A DNA stretch of 7,133 nucleotides from Oscillospiraceae bacterium (GTDB lineage Bacteria; Bacillota; Clostridia; Oscillospirales; Oscillospiraceae): assembly GCA_902767395.1 (NCBI GenBank), contig CACXHI010000008.1, positions 1-7,133 of the forward strand, written 5' to 3'. Positions 1 to 5,821 of the stretch are shown one piece after another; within the stretch, counting starts at the first letter, position 1, and each line of letters starts with the position of its first letter. A program made the position numbers and the translations under genes. The notes beneath the pieces are model-generated. The model had not been told where the DNA came from. It saw only the letters and a list, made by a program, of their open reading frames with translations, and did not search any database.

Positions 1-92
1 GCGGAGAGACGCAGCCACAAGCCGAGCGCAAGAAAAAAGACGCCTCCCGTGAGGACAGGCCAGTACGCCAACACTTTATCCAATAAACTCAT
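1..92 (-). CDS. N-terminal fragment of a membrane-anchored protein of unknown function
   Basis: An open frame runs off the left edge on the minus strand, starting at the ATG complementary to 90-92. It gives about 30 residues beginning MSLLDKVLAYWPVLTGG and continuing into a hydrophobic stretch (VFFLALGLWL), so the protein probably begins with a membrane helix or uncleaved signal anchor. The start is supported by an AGGAGGGG ribosome binding site at 98-105, about five bases upstream, and by a well-formed promoter just beyond it. The gene is divergent from the PstS-like lipoprotein gene. Too little is visible to assign a family; I do not recognise it. That it is a real gene rests on the promoter, the ribosome binding site and the hydrophobic N-terminus. 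Confidence 0.7.
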   Translation of the reverse strand, partial: MSLLDKVLAYWPVLTGGVFFLALGLWLRLS

Positions 93-113
93 GTTCTCTC
101 CCCTCCTGTGCCA

Positions 114-142
114 AGTATACCAAAAAGAATCCACGTTGGCAA
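114..142 (-). promoter_or_regulatory. Sigma-70 type promoter of the leftmost minus-strand gene
   Basis: Read on the minus strand, TTGCCA (142-137) and TATACT (119-114) are separated by exactly 17 bases. Transcription would begin near 107, giving a leader of about 15 bases that holds the AGGAGGGG ribosome binding site. Position and spacing fit a housekeeping promoter well. This is a prediction from sequence only. Confidence 0.65.
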
Positions 143-189
143 TGGGTATTTCCCGTTTTTCTCAACTATTTTCGTGGAGGCGGGAACTA

Positions 190-218
190 TTTCCAAGAAA
201 AAACGTCTAAATTATACC
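190..218 (+). promoter_or_regulatory. Possible weak promoter of the PstS-like lipoprotein gene
   Basis: TTTCCA (190-195) and TATACC (213-218) are 17 bases apart just upstream of the lipoprotein gene. Both boxes deviate from consensus and the predicted start, near 225, leaves a leader of only about 15 bases, so this is tentative. A direct repeat AACTATTT lies at 164-171 and 185-192, 21 bp apart (two helical turns). It partly overlaps the -35 box and could be an activator or repressor site. Confidence 0.3.
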
Positions 219-239
219 GATTTCAAAGGAGGAATCTTT

Positions 240-1226
240 ATGAAGCTGAAAAAACTGACTGTTTTTCTTGCGGTCGCTTCCCTGCTGACCGCGATTCTGA
301 CCGGGTGTGTTTCGCCGGCTGCGCCGACGGAGTCCGCCTCAGTCGAATCCACCCCCGTTTCGACGGCCTCCCCCGCATCGACCACCGCAGCAACAGAGCC
401 GCCGGTCTCCACGGCTGCGGCGCCGGAATTCCGCTTTTCCCGCGAGAATTTCCCCCGGCTCGACGGTTCCACCGCCTGCCTGCCAATGGCTGAGGCGATT
501 TGCTCTGTGCTTTTGGGGGAGGATCGGGATTCCGTGCAGGATCTGATTCATTTCAACCGCACGACCCAATCCTTCCGCAACCTGATGCAGGGAGAGTGTG
601 ATCTACTTCTGGCGGGTCAGCCGAACGCCGCCGTCTTTGAGGAGATGGAGGAGCAGGGCTTCGCCTATGATATGGAGCAGCTCGGTACGGACGCGCTGGT
701 ATTTCTGGTGAATGAAGCGAACCCCGTGGAAACCCTCACAACCGAACAGATACGGGCAATCTATACGGGCGAAATCACCAACTGGAAGGAAGTCGGCGGT
801 CTGGACGCTCCCATTATCCCCCTGCAGCGCAACGAAGGCGCTGGCTCTCAGGCCCTGATGAAAAAGCTGGTCATGCAGGATACCCCGCTCATGGAGGCCC
901 CGGAGGAATACATTCCCGGCTCGATGGGAGATCTAATGACCGCCGTAAAAAGCTATGATCAGAGTGCCAACGCGATCGGCTACTCCGTCTACTACTACGC
1001 CCACGATATGGAAATGGCACAGGGGCTCAAGCTGCTGAAGGTGGACGGTGTCGAGCCCAGCAAGCAAACCATCCGGGAAAGACAATACCCCCATCTGAAC
1101 GCCTACTACTGCGTCATTGCGCACGACGCGGCAGAAGACAGCCCCACCCGCATTCTCTACGACTGGCTGGTCACCGAGGACGGACAGCGCCTGCTGGACG
1201 CGGAGGGATACGTTACGAATCAGTAA
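240..1226 (+). CDS. PstS-like (PBP-like) solute-binding lipoprotein, orphan
   Basis: A 328-residue extracytoplasmic binding protein. The start is the ATG at 240, because an AAAGGAGG ribosome binding site (225-232) lies just upstream and the translation from there begins with a lipoprotein signal (MKLKK, hydrophobic core, LTGC with Cys23 as the lipid-bearing residue). The longer in-frame start at 108 has neither. Residues 24-65 are a flexible Ser/Thr/Ala/Pro linker. The rest resembles phosphate-binding PstS proteins: DGSTA at 75-79, IYTGEITNWKEVGG at 174-187, RNEGAGSQ at 197-204 and IGYSVYYYA at 246-254. Compared with the E. coli PstS motif R-x-D-G-S-G-T, Asp is replaced by Glu199, Ser by Ala201 and Thr by Ser203, so the ligand may not be phosphate or may bind differently. 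No permease or ATPase genes are seen; the next gene is another lipoprotein. The fold is fairly secure, the ligand is not. Confidence 0.85.
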   Translation: MKLKKLTVFLAVASLLTAILTGCVSPAAPTESASVESTPVSTASPASTTAATEPPVSTAAAPEFRFSRENFPRLDGSTACLPMAEAICSVLLGEDRDSVQDLIHFNRTTQSFRNLMQGECDLLLAGQPNAAVFEEMEEQGFAYDMEQLGTDALVFLVNEANPVETLTTEQIRAIYTGEITNWKEVGGLDAPIIPLQRNEGAGSQALMKKLVMQDTPLMEAPEEYIPGSMGDLMTAVKSYDQSANAIGYSVYYYAHDMEMAQGLKLLKVDGVEPSKQTIRERQYPHLNAYYCVIAHDAAEDSPTRILYDWLVTEDGQRLLDAEGYVTNQ

Positions 1227-1237
1227 AGCACCGCGCC

Positions 1238-1257
1238 TTTCCCGTATTCCCGGGAAA
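1238..1257 (+). other. Small hairpin between the two lipoprotein genes
   Basis: TTTCCCG (1238-1244) and CGGGAAA (1251-1257) form a perfect 7-bp stem with a 6-base loop in the 54-bp gap between the two lipoprotein genes. No T-run follows, so it is not a convincing terminator. It might influence mRNA processing or the relative expression of the two genes. It does not exclude co-transcription. Confidence 0.4.
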
Positions 1258-1280
1258 AATGAGAATGGAGCGTGATTGGA

Positions 1281-2966
1281 ATGAAAAAGCGTTTCCTTGC
1301 AAGCCTCTGCCTGCTTCTGCTTCTGCTCTCCGCCTGTACCCAACCGCAGCCGGCACAGACGGGAACGGCCTCCGCGAACCCGGTCTCGGAGTCTGCGGCA
1401 CAAACAATCGTCCCGACGGCGCCAGACACCACCGCAGCCACGGAGCCCCCGCTGTTTTCCGGCTCCGTCACCGCAGGCGGTCTGCAGGTCCATACGGACG
1501 GTACCGCCTATCGGCCCCGCACCTCGCAGTCTGTCTACACCCGGTTATCGGATGGACCGCTGGAGGAATTCGTCCCCTCCGAAGACTACGGCGCGGTCTA
1601 TCCCTATGCAGCGGCCCGGCTCTACAGTTCCTCGGAAGACGGGTTTAGCTGGCCATGCGGCGATTACCTAGGCTTTGTGGATGCCGGTGGACGGATTCTG
1701 ACCGACGGAATCTACACCAGCATCCAACCGGCAACGATTTACGACTACGATGCGTTTGGGGATCACATCCGGCGTCTTCCGATCTGGATCGTGTCAAGGG
1801 TCGATCCCGCCAACGTCCACAGGGAGCAAAATGAGGACGGAGGATCTTGGGTGGACGGAACCGCCAGTGTCGGCGCGGTTTCCATGGACGGGCGCTTTAT
1901 GCTGCCCTGCGAGTTTGTGTCCATCTTCCCTACGGAGGCCGGACTGATATGCTATCGGAGCATAAACGAGCCTGATTTCTCCGTCTATGATCTGGAGGGA
2001 AGGCTTTGCTTTACGAGCGAAAGCCTCTTTTCGGAAGAAACCTCCGGCGCCGTTGGCATTGACTACGGAGAAGGCCTGTATCTGATCACTCTTTACGACA
2101 AGGACGCAAATAGCACCTGCTGGTTCTGTGACACAGACGGAAATAAGGTGCTGGGCCCCTATCGTGCAGCCGCGGCCTTTCACGAGGGCTTGGCCTGCGT
2201 CAGCCTCGATGCGGAAAACTACGGCTATATCCGCAAGGACGGAAGCTGGGCCATCTCTCCGACGTTTACGTCCTATTGCACCAGTTTCCAAAACGGGCTG
2301 GCCCTTCAAAAGCTGACGGATGAAACAGAGGTCGTTTTGGACGCCTCCGGCAACACGGTGTTCCACGCAGAGCCGGACGTTTGGATTTCCCTCACTCCCT
2401 GCGGCTTCTCTACAGAACGAAGATACGGGAATACGACGAGCTTCTATGACCGTGCAGGCAATCTGCTCTGCGAGGGCGGGGAAATGCAGTGGCTTGATGC
2501 GGAAACCTTCTACGAATTCAAAGACGGCGATCTGCATGTTTTTCGTCCGGGTGGCGCCGAGCTGGCCATTCCCTCCTACGCAGAAGAGGTCCATCTGTCC
2601 GCCGTGACGATCCCGCTGGACGGAACCCTGCAAAAGGGGTATCGCGGCATCAACTATGATACGAATCAAGCCATCTTTATCCCTGAGGATCTCTCGACCT
2701 ACACCGAAGAGTCCGCAGACGAAACCGCAAGGTTTTATTATGATTTGAACGACGAATGTGCCGAGGTGGTTTGGCATGTTCTGCAGGATGGAAGCGCCTG
2801 CATTGCCCAAAACGATCAGGGGCAGACGCTGCAATACCGGCTTGACTTGCAGTCCTCCGCACGCTTCATGGGGGATCGGATCATGCTCCTGACGAGCTCC
2901 GCCTGCCAATACTATGACCGGGCAGGCAATCTGCTCTTCTCCTATCCGCTGAACACGGACGACTGA
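1281..2966 (+). CDS. WG-repeat surface lipoprotein
   Basis: A 561-residue lipoprotein. The ATG at 1281 is preferred over the in-frame GTG at 1272, because GGAG at 1267-1270 is correctly spaced only for the ATG. Residues 1-19 are a lipoprotein signal (MKKRF, run of six Leu, LSAC with Cys19), and 20-60 form a Ser/Thr/Pro linker containing TTAATEPP, as in the upstream gene. The body carries degenerate WG-type repeats, each a short beta-rich unit of the form F/Y-x-D-x-x-G-x-x: GFVDAGGRIL (131), GAVSMDGRFM (198), VYDLEGRLCF (235), WFCDTDGNKVLGPY (281), GYIRKDGSWAISPTF (315), VVLDASGNTVF (351), FYDRAGNLL (388) and YYDRAGNLL (544). The Y-[F/A]-x-E/N-G-L-A pattern following two of them (FHEGLACV, FQNGLALQ) is typical of WG repeats. 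Such repeats are taken to form beta-propeller-like or solenoid binding surfaces. The ligand is unknown. It is probably co-transcribed with the PstS-like gene 54 bp upstream. Confidence 0.85.
   Translation: MKKRFLASLCLLLLLLSACTQPQPAQTGTASANPVSESAAQTIVPTAPDTTAATEPPLFSGSVTAGGLQVHTDGTAYRPRTSQSVYTRLSDGPLEEFVPSEDYGAVYPYAAARLYSSSEDGFSWPCGDYLGFVDAGGRILTDGIYTSIQPATIYDYDAFGDHIRRLPIWIVSRVDPANVHREQNEDGGSWVDGTASVGAVSMDGRFMLPCEFVSIFPTEAGLICYRSINEPDFSVYDLEGRLCFTSESLFSEETSGAVGIDYGEGLYLITLYDKDANSTCWFCDTDGNKVLGPYRAAAAFHEGLACVSLDAENYGYIRKDGSWAISPTFTSYCTSFQNGLALQKLTDETEVVLDASGNTVFHAEPDVWISLTPCGFSTERRYGNTTSFYDRAGNLLCEGGEMQWLDAETFYEFKDGDLHVFRPGGAELAIPSYAEEVHLSAVTIPLDGTLQKGYRGINYDTNQAIFIPEDLSTYTEESADETARFYYDLNDECAEVVWHVLQDGSACIAQNDQGQTLQYRLDLQSSARFMGDRIMLLTSSACQYYDRAGNLLFSYPLNTDD
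2444..2469 (+). repeat. 26-nt near-identical repeat within the WG gene, copy 1
   Basis: This segment encodes the YDRAGNLL core of one WG repeat. It differs by a single base (position 2453) from the segment at 2912-2937. The other repeat units have diverged strongly, so this pair looks like recent duplication or gene conversion. Confidence 0.7.
2912..2937 (+). repeat. 26-nt near-identical repeat within the WG gene, copy 2
   Basis: Second copy of the YDRAGNLL-coding segment, 25 of 26 bases identical to 2444-2469, placed in the last WG-like unit near the C-terminus. Confidence 0.7.
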
Positions 2967-2980
2967 TTCAGGCACCCTAT

Positions 2981-3028
2981 GACCGACGGAAGCCGGAACC
3001 CCGCGCGGGGTTCCGGCTTCCGTCGGTC
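2981..3028. terminator. 48-nt perfect palindrome, probable bidirectional terminator
   Basis: The left arm 2981-3003 (GACCGACGG through ACCCCG) is the exact reverse complement of 3006-3028, and the central CG is also self-complementary, so the whole 48 nt is a perfect palindrome. It begins 14 bp after the stop of the WG lipoprotein gene and ends 8 bp before the stop of the convergent folC gene, the usual place for a shared terminator. Neither side has a strong T-run; on the plus strand only TTCTATTT follows. Termination is therefore inferred from position and the very stable stem. Confidence 0.7.
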
Positions 3029-3036
3029 GGCCGATT

Positions 3037-4308
3037 CTATTTGACGCGGTCCAGATAGGCGGCGCGCAGCTCCGCCGCAAGGTAGAGCGAGCCGTAGGCC
3101 AGCACTGCCCCATCCGGCGGAGTGCTTTCGAGCGCCAGAGCCACGGCCTGCGCCGCGTTTTCACAGACGGTGACGGGCTTTCCGTACTTTTGCAGCAGGG
3201 CAGCAAGCGCCGCGGCGTCCAGCGCACGGGGACTGGGGGGCGTCAGGGTAAAAAAGCTGGTTGCCAGCCGCGCCGTGCGGTCATACATGGAAGCGTAGTC
3301 CTTATCGGCCAGAACCCCGGTGATAACCGTGAGCTTCTTCCCTGCCAGGTAGGTGTTGGCAGCCTCCCAGAGCGCGTCCATGCACTGCGGATTGTGTCCG
3401 CCGTCGAGGACGAAGAGCGGGTCGCGGCCCAGCAGCTCGAAGCGCCCGGGCCAGCGCACGGCCTCAATGCCGGTGCAAATCGCCTCGTCCGGGATTCTCC
3501 AATTCCGATCCCGCAGGAGTTCAATGACCGACAGCACCAGAGACAGGTTCTTCCGCTGATGCTCCCCGAGCAGCGGAAGCGTCAGCGTCAGCTCTCCCCA
3601 GCGGAAGCGTTGTCCGGACAGGTCATGCCCCAGCGGGACCAGCGTCAGGGGGTCGGCATGATAGAGCTCGACGTGCATTTCCCGGCAGAGATTCTCAATC
3701 ACGGCACAGACCGAGGGGACGTTTGGATACAGGGCCGCCGCGCAGCCGGACTTCAGGATCCCCGCCTTCGTTCTGGCAATGGCCTCCACGGTGTCGCCCA
3801 GATACTCGGTATGATCGAGGCCGATGTTCGTGAACACGGCGGCCTCCGGCGCGGGGATCACATTGGTAGAATCCAGCGCCCCGCCCATGCCGGCCTCAAG
3901 CACGACAATCTGCGCGCCGCGCCGCGCAAACCAGCGCAGGGCAATCCCGGTAATCAGTTCAAACTCCGTGGGCGGGTCCGCCATCGCGTCGGCAAGGGGC
4001 TTGACCGCTTCGGTCTCCTCCGCCAGCTCCTCGGGAGAAATCATCTGCCCGTCGAGCTGCATCCGCTCTCGGAAATCGAGTACATAGGGCGAGATAAACA
4101 GGCCGGTCCTGTATCCGGCATGGGTCAGCACAGACGAGAGCATGGCGGCCGTGCTGCCCTTGCCGTTCGTGCCGACAATATGGACAAATTTCAAGTTCTG
4201 TTCCGGGTTGCCCAGCCGCCGCATCAGCTCGGTGATCCGTTCCAGTCCCGGAACAGACCCCTTCCAGCTCACGGCGTGAATGTATTGCAGGGCTTCTTCG
4301 TAGGTCAT
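3037..4308 (-). CDS. folC: Folylpolyglutamate synthase / dihydrofolate synthase
   Basis: A 423-residue cytoplasmic Mur-ligase-family enzyme, full length for the family. It adds glutamate to reduced folates with ATP, and in bifunctional members also joins dihydropteroate to glutamate. Visible motifs: P-loop GTNGKGST (46-53), SPY loop (73-75), VLEAGMGGALDSTN (136-149), GLDHTE (163-168), KAGI with Lys181 as the candidate carbamylated lysine, GEHQRKN (248-254), WPGRFE (286-291), and DGGHNP (302-307) at the start of the C-terminal domain. The usual GGRLDATN has Ala144 where Arg or Lys is common. The start has GAGGTG about eight bases upstream. The gene lies 31 bp downstream of the FolT-type transporter gene on the same strand, so the two probably form one THF-regulated operon: uptake followed by polyglutamate trapping. 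Whether the dihydrofolate synthase activity is retained cannot be told from sequence. Confidence 0.96.
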   Translation of the reverse strand: MTYEEALQYIHAVSWKGSVPGLERITELMRRLGNPEQNLKFVHIVGTNGKGSTAAMLSSVLTHAGYRTGLFISPYVLDFRERMQLDGQMISPEELAEETEAVKPLADAMADPPTEFELITGIALRWFARRGAQIVVLEAGMGGALDSTNVIPAPEAAVFTNIGLDHTEYLGDTVEAIARTKAGILKSGCAAALYPNVPSVCAVIENLCREMHVELYHADPLTLVPLGHDLSGQRFRWGELTLTLPLLGEHQRKNLSLVLSVIELLRDRNWRIPDEAICTGIEAVRWPGRFELLGRDPLFVLDGGHNPQCMDALWEAANTYLAGKKLTVITGVLADKDYASMYDRTARLATSFFTLTPPSPRALDAAALAALLQKYGKPVTVCENAAQAVALALESTPPDGAVLAYGSLYLAAELRAAYLDRVK

Positions 4309-4339
4309 GAAAACACCTCGTTTCGGTAAGAGATGGACG

Positions 4340-5602
4340 TCACGAAGCGGTCATTCGGTCGGAGATTCGGCGCAGCGCAGGGACGATTGCAAAAATCACG
4401 GCAATCTGCACCGGAATCAGAATGGCACACTGGGGGATCCTGCTCAGAAGCGTCGCGCCAAACGGATTTCCGTAGAGGACAGAGATCCAGTAAGTATTCA
4501 GGAGCAGGCCGAAAATCAACTGATTGATGCAGACGGAGAGGACAACGCCAACCGCATACCATTTGGTTTTTTCTTTTTTTCGGTAGAGGAAGGCGCCAAA
4601 CACAAGCCCAGTCAGCAGGGCCGTGAGCGTAAAGCCGGGGAAATACGGCCCAATGGGAAACAGGATCGCACCGAGGAAATCCCCCAGCGCCGCCACGCAC
4701 GCACCGCCAATCGGCCCGTACAGAATCGCAGCAATCACAATGGGCACAAAGCTAAAGCCGATTTTCAGATTCCATGCGTTGATGGAGAGGAAGCGGGACA
4801 GGACGATCTCCATCGCCGTCAGCATGGCAAGCAGCACCAGCATCCGCAAAGCGCTCTTTCCGGAACGGCGAGGCGTCGATCTCACCACCATGGCCGCAAG
4901 AAACAGGAACGGCCAGAACAAATGGGTCGAATACAGCAGGCCGGACAGGCCGAAGTCGCCGTTTCGCAGGTTCTGAGACGCAAAGACGGAAGAAAGGGCA
5001 GTGAACACCACGCCGTCACGGGAGACCGGAAGCGCTCCGTAGTTCTCTCCCCCGGCGCCAAAAAACCCGGACAGCAGAAGGACACTGTAGCCGATCCAGA
5101 ACAGCAGATGAATCACACCGACCACCGCCGTCATGGTCTCCGTCTTCTTTTTGCAGAAGCAGAGCACCGCCAGTCCCACAGCGGAACCAAACAGACCGCA
5201 GCCCACCAGCAGCTCAAGCTCCACAAAAAGGAATTCGGTTCGCCCGGTGATGCGCTCGAGGAGCATACAGAGCAGAAGCCCGGCATAGAGGAGCACGGAG
5301 ACAGGGAAGCAGACTGAGCCTCGCCAGTCCTCCTCCGCAAAGGCAATCAGCAGAGTGACGCAGGCGGCGGCAGGCAGAAGGAACTCCAGAATCAAGAGGC
5401 AGGCCGAAAGAAAATCCGCCTTCTTCAGCGTGGAGAAGAAGGCCGCCGCCTGAGGGGCAGTGGAAGCAAACAGAAAATCGCTGAGCAGAAACAGCAGACT
5501 GCAAATCAGGGCGAGCTTTGCCAGGGTCTTCCCGAGAATCCGGGACTCCAGGCACTCCGTGCTTGTTTGGCGGTTTTGCGAGCAAATCGTGTTTTCAGGC
5601 AT
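4340..5602 (-). CDS. folT: FolT-type folate ECF transporter S component with large N-terminal membrane extension
   Basis: A 420-residue integral membrane protein. Residues ~252-411 match the folate-family ECF S component (substrate-binding subunit that works with EcfA/EcfA'/EcfT): about six helices with FSFVPIVIAAILYGPIGGA (283-301), GDFLGAILFPIGPYFPGFTL (307-326) and LTGLVFGAFLYRKK (330-343). FolT proteins are usually about 160-200 residues. Here roughly 250 extra N-terminal residues add about six predicted helices (near 28-46, 64-90, 98-116, 125-150, 157-180 and 220-240) and end in a basic linker (RSTPRRSGK). I do not recognise this region. The full-length start at 5602 is supported by GGAGGA six bases upstream and by the riboswitch placed directly before it; the internal Met254 has no good ribosome binding site. 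No ECF energising genes are nearby, as is usual for group II ECF systems. Expression should be repressed by tetrahydrofolate. The FolT half is confident; the role of the extension is unknown. Confidence 0.88.
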   Translation of the reverse strand: MPENTICSQNRQTSTECLESRILGKTLAKLALICSLLFLLSDFLFASTAPQAAAFFSTLKKADFLSACLLILEFLLPAAACVTLLIAFAEEDWRGSVCFPVSVLLYAGLLLCMLLERITGRTEFLFVELELLVGCGLFGSAVGLAVLCFCKKKTETMTAVVGVIHLLFWIGYSVLLLSGFFGAGGENYGALPVSRDGVVFTALSSVFASQNLRNGDFGLSGLLYSTHLFWPFLFLAAMVVRSTPRRSGKSALRMLVLLAMLTAMEIVLSRFLSINAWNLKIGFSFVPIVIAAILYGPIGGACVAALGDFLGAILFPIGPYFPGFTLTALLTGLVFGAFLYRKKEKTKWYAVGVVLSVCINQLIFGLLLNTYWISVLYGNPFGATLLSRIPQCAILIPVQIAVIFAIVPALRRISDRMTAS

Positions 5603-5630
5603 AAAAAATCCTCCGATCAGGGAGGAGGTT
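5603..5630 (-). promoter_or_regulatory. Expression platform: hairpin sequestering the folT ribosome binding site
   Basis: On the minus strand TCCTCC (5626-5621), loop CTGATC (5620-5615) and GGAGGA (5614-5609) form a perfect 6-bp hairpin followed by TTTTTT (5608-5603) and the ATG. The 3' arm is the ribosome binding site itself, so forming the hairpin blocks translation. With the T6 tract it could also act as an intrinsic terminator. The segment AACCTCC (5630-5624), which overlaps the 5' arm, is exactly complementary to GGAGGTT in loop L3 of the upstream aptamer (5705-5699), offering an alternative pairing that frees the ribosome binding site. Confidence 0.8.
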
Positions 5631-5645
5631 GGGGTTCATGAAATT

Positions 5646-5759
5646 ACAGAGCGGCGGCGGGCGTGCATCGCAAGCCAAACGGCTATTCGTCCACCGGCAA
5701 CCTCCCATCCGGTGGCACTACCGGGGAGGAATCCCCGACGCGCATACCCTACTCTCTGC
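5646..5759 (-). ncRNA. THF (tetrahydrofolate) riboswitch aptamer
   Basis: The leader of the folT gene folds as a class I THF riboswitch. P1 pairs GCAGAG (5759-5754) with CTCTGT (5651-5646). The conserved GAGAGTAG follows P1. P2 pairs GGGTATGCG (5749-5741) with TGCACGCCC (5667-5659) with one A-C mismatch. P3 is CCACCGG (5715-5709) with CCGGTGG (5697-5691), capped by ATGGGAGGTTG. The conserved ACGAA precedes P4 (AGCC-GTTT-GGCT). J2/1 is GCCGCCG (5658-5652), which can form the known L3 pseudoknot with one mismatch. Order and conserved bases match THF riboswitches as I remember them, for example that of Eubacterium siraeum. The class senses reduced folates and is typically found before folT in Firmicutes, as here. 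An extra hairpin is present at 5737-5722. Confidence 0.93.
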
Positions 5760-5771
5760 GGAACCGAGCCT

Positions 5772-5800
5772 ATCATAGCGTATTTGGCCGCAAAAAGCAA
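5772..5800 (-). promoter_or_regulatory. Sigma-70 type promoter of the folT-folC operon
   Basis: On the minus strand TTGCTT (5800-5795) and TATGAT (5777-5772) are separated by exactly 17 bases. The predicted start, around 5765, is only a few bases before P1 of the riboswitch aptamer, as expected for a dedicated riboswitch promoter. The -35 box lies inside the short inverted repeat at 5792-5807. Confidence 0.8.
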
Positions 5801-5807
5801 GCTTTTT
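5792..5807. terminator. A/T-rich hairpin, possible terminator of the XRE gene
   Basis: AAAAAGC (5792-5798), AA loop, GCTTTTT (5801-5807) form a 7-bp inverted repeat downstream of the XRE gene stop. On either strand it ends in a short T-run, so it could be a weak terminator. The stem holds only two G-C pairs and overlaps the folT -35 box, so the call is tentative. Confidence 0.35.
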
Positions 5808-5821
5808 CTGCAATTCTTTTC

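Noticed and set aside
108..239. Longer N-terminus for the PstS-like protein starting at 108
   Set aside because: It would put 44 residues ahead of a classic lipoprotein signal peptide, has no ribosome binding site, and overlaps the divergent promoter.
1794..3227. 477-codon minus-strand open frame opposite the WG lipoprotein gene
   Set aside because: It would run through the 48-nt palindrome and the folC 3' end. The opposite strand carries a lipoprotein signal and WG repeats, and this frame has no recognisable motif.
3190..4329. 379-codon plus-strand open frame opposite folC
   Set aside because: It lies wholly antisense to folC, which has every family motif. Its translation is rich in Arg, Gln, Gly and His with no recognisable domain, and it has no ribosome binding site. 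It is a by-product of high GC at third codon positions.
4307..5317. 336-codon plus-strand open frame opposite folT
   Set aside because: The translation is a low-complexity hydrophilic shadow of the hydrophobic minus-strand protein, and it starts at the overlap with the folC start region without a ribosome binding site.
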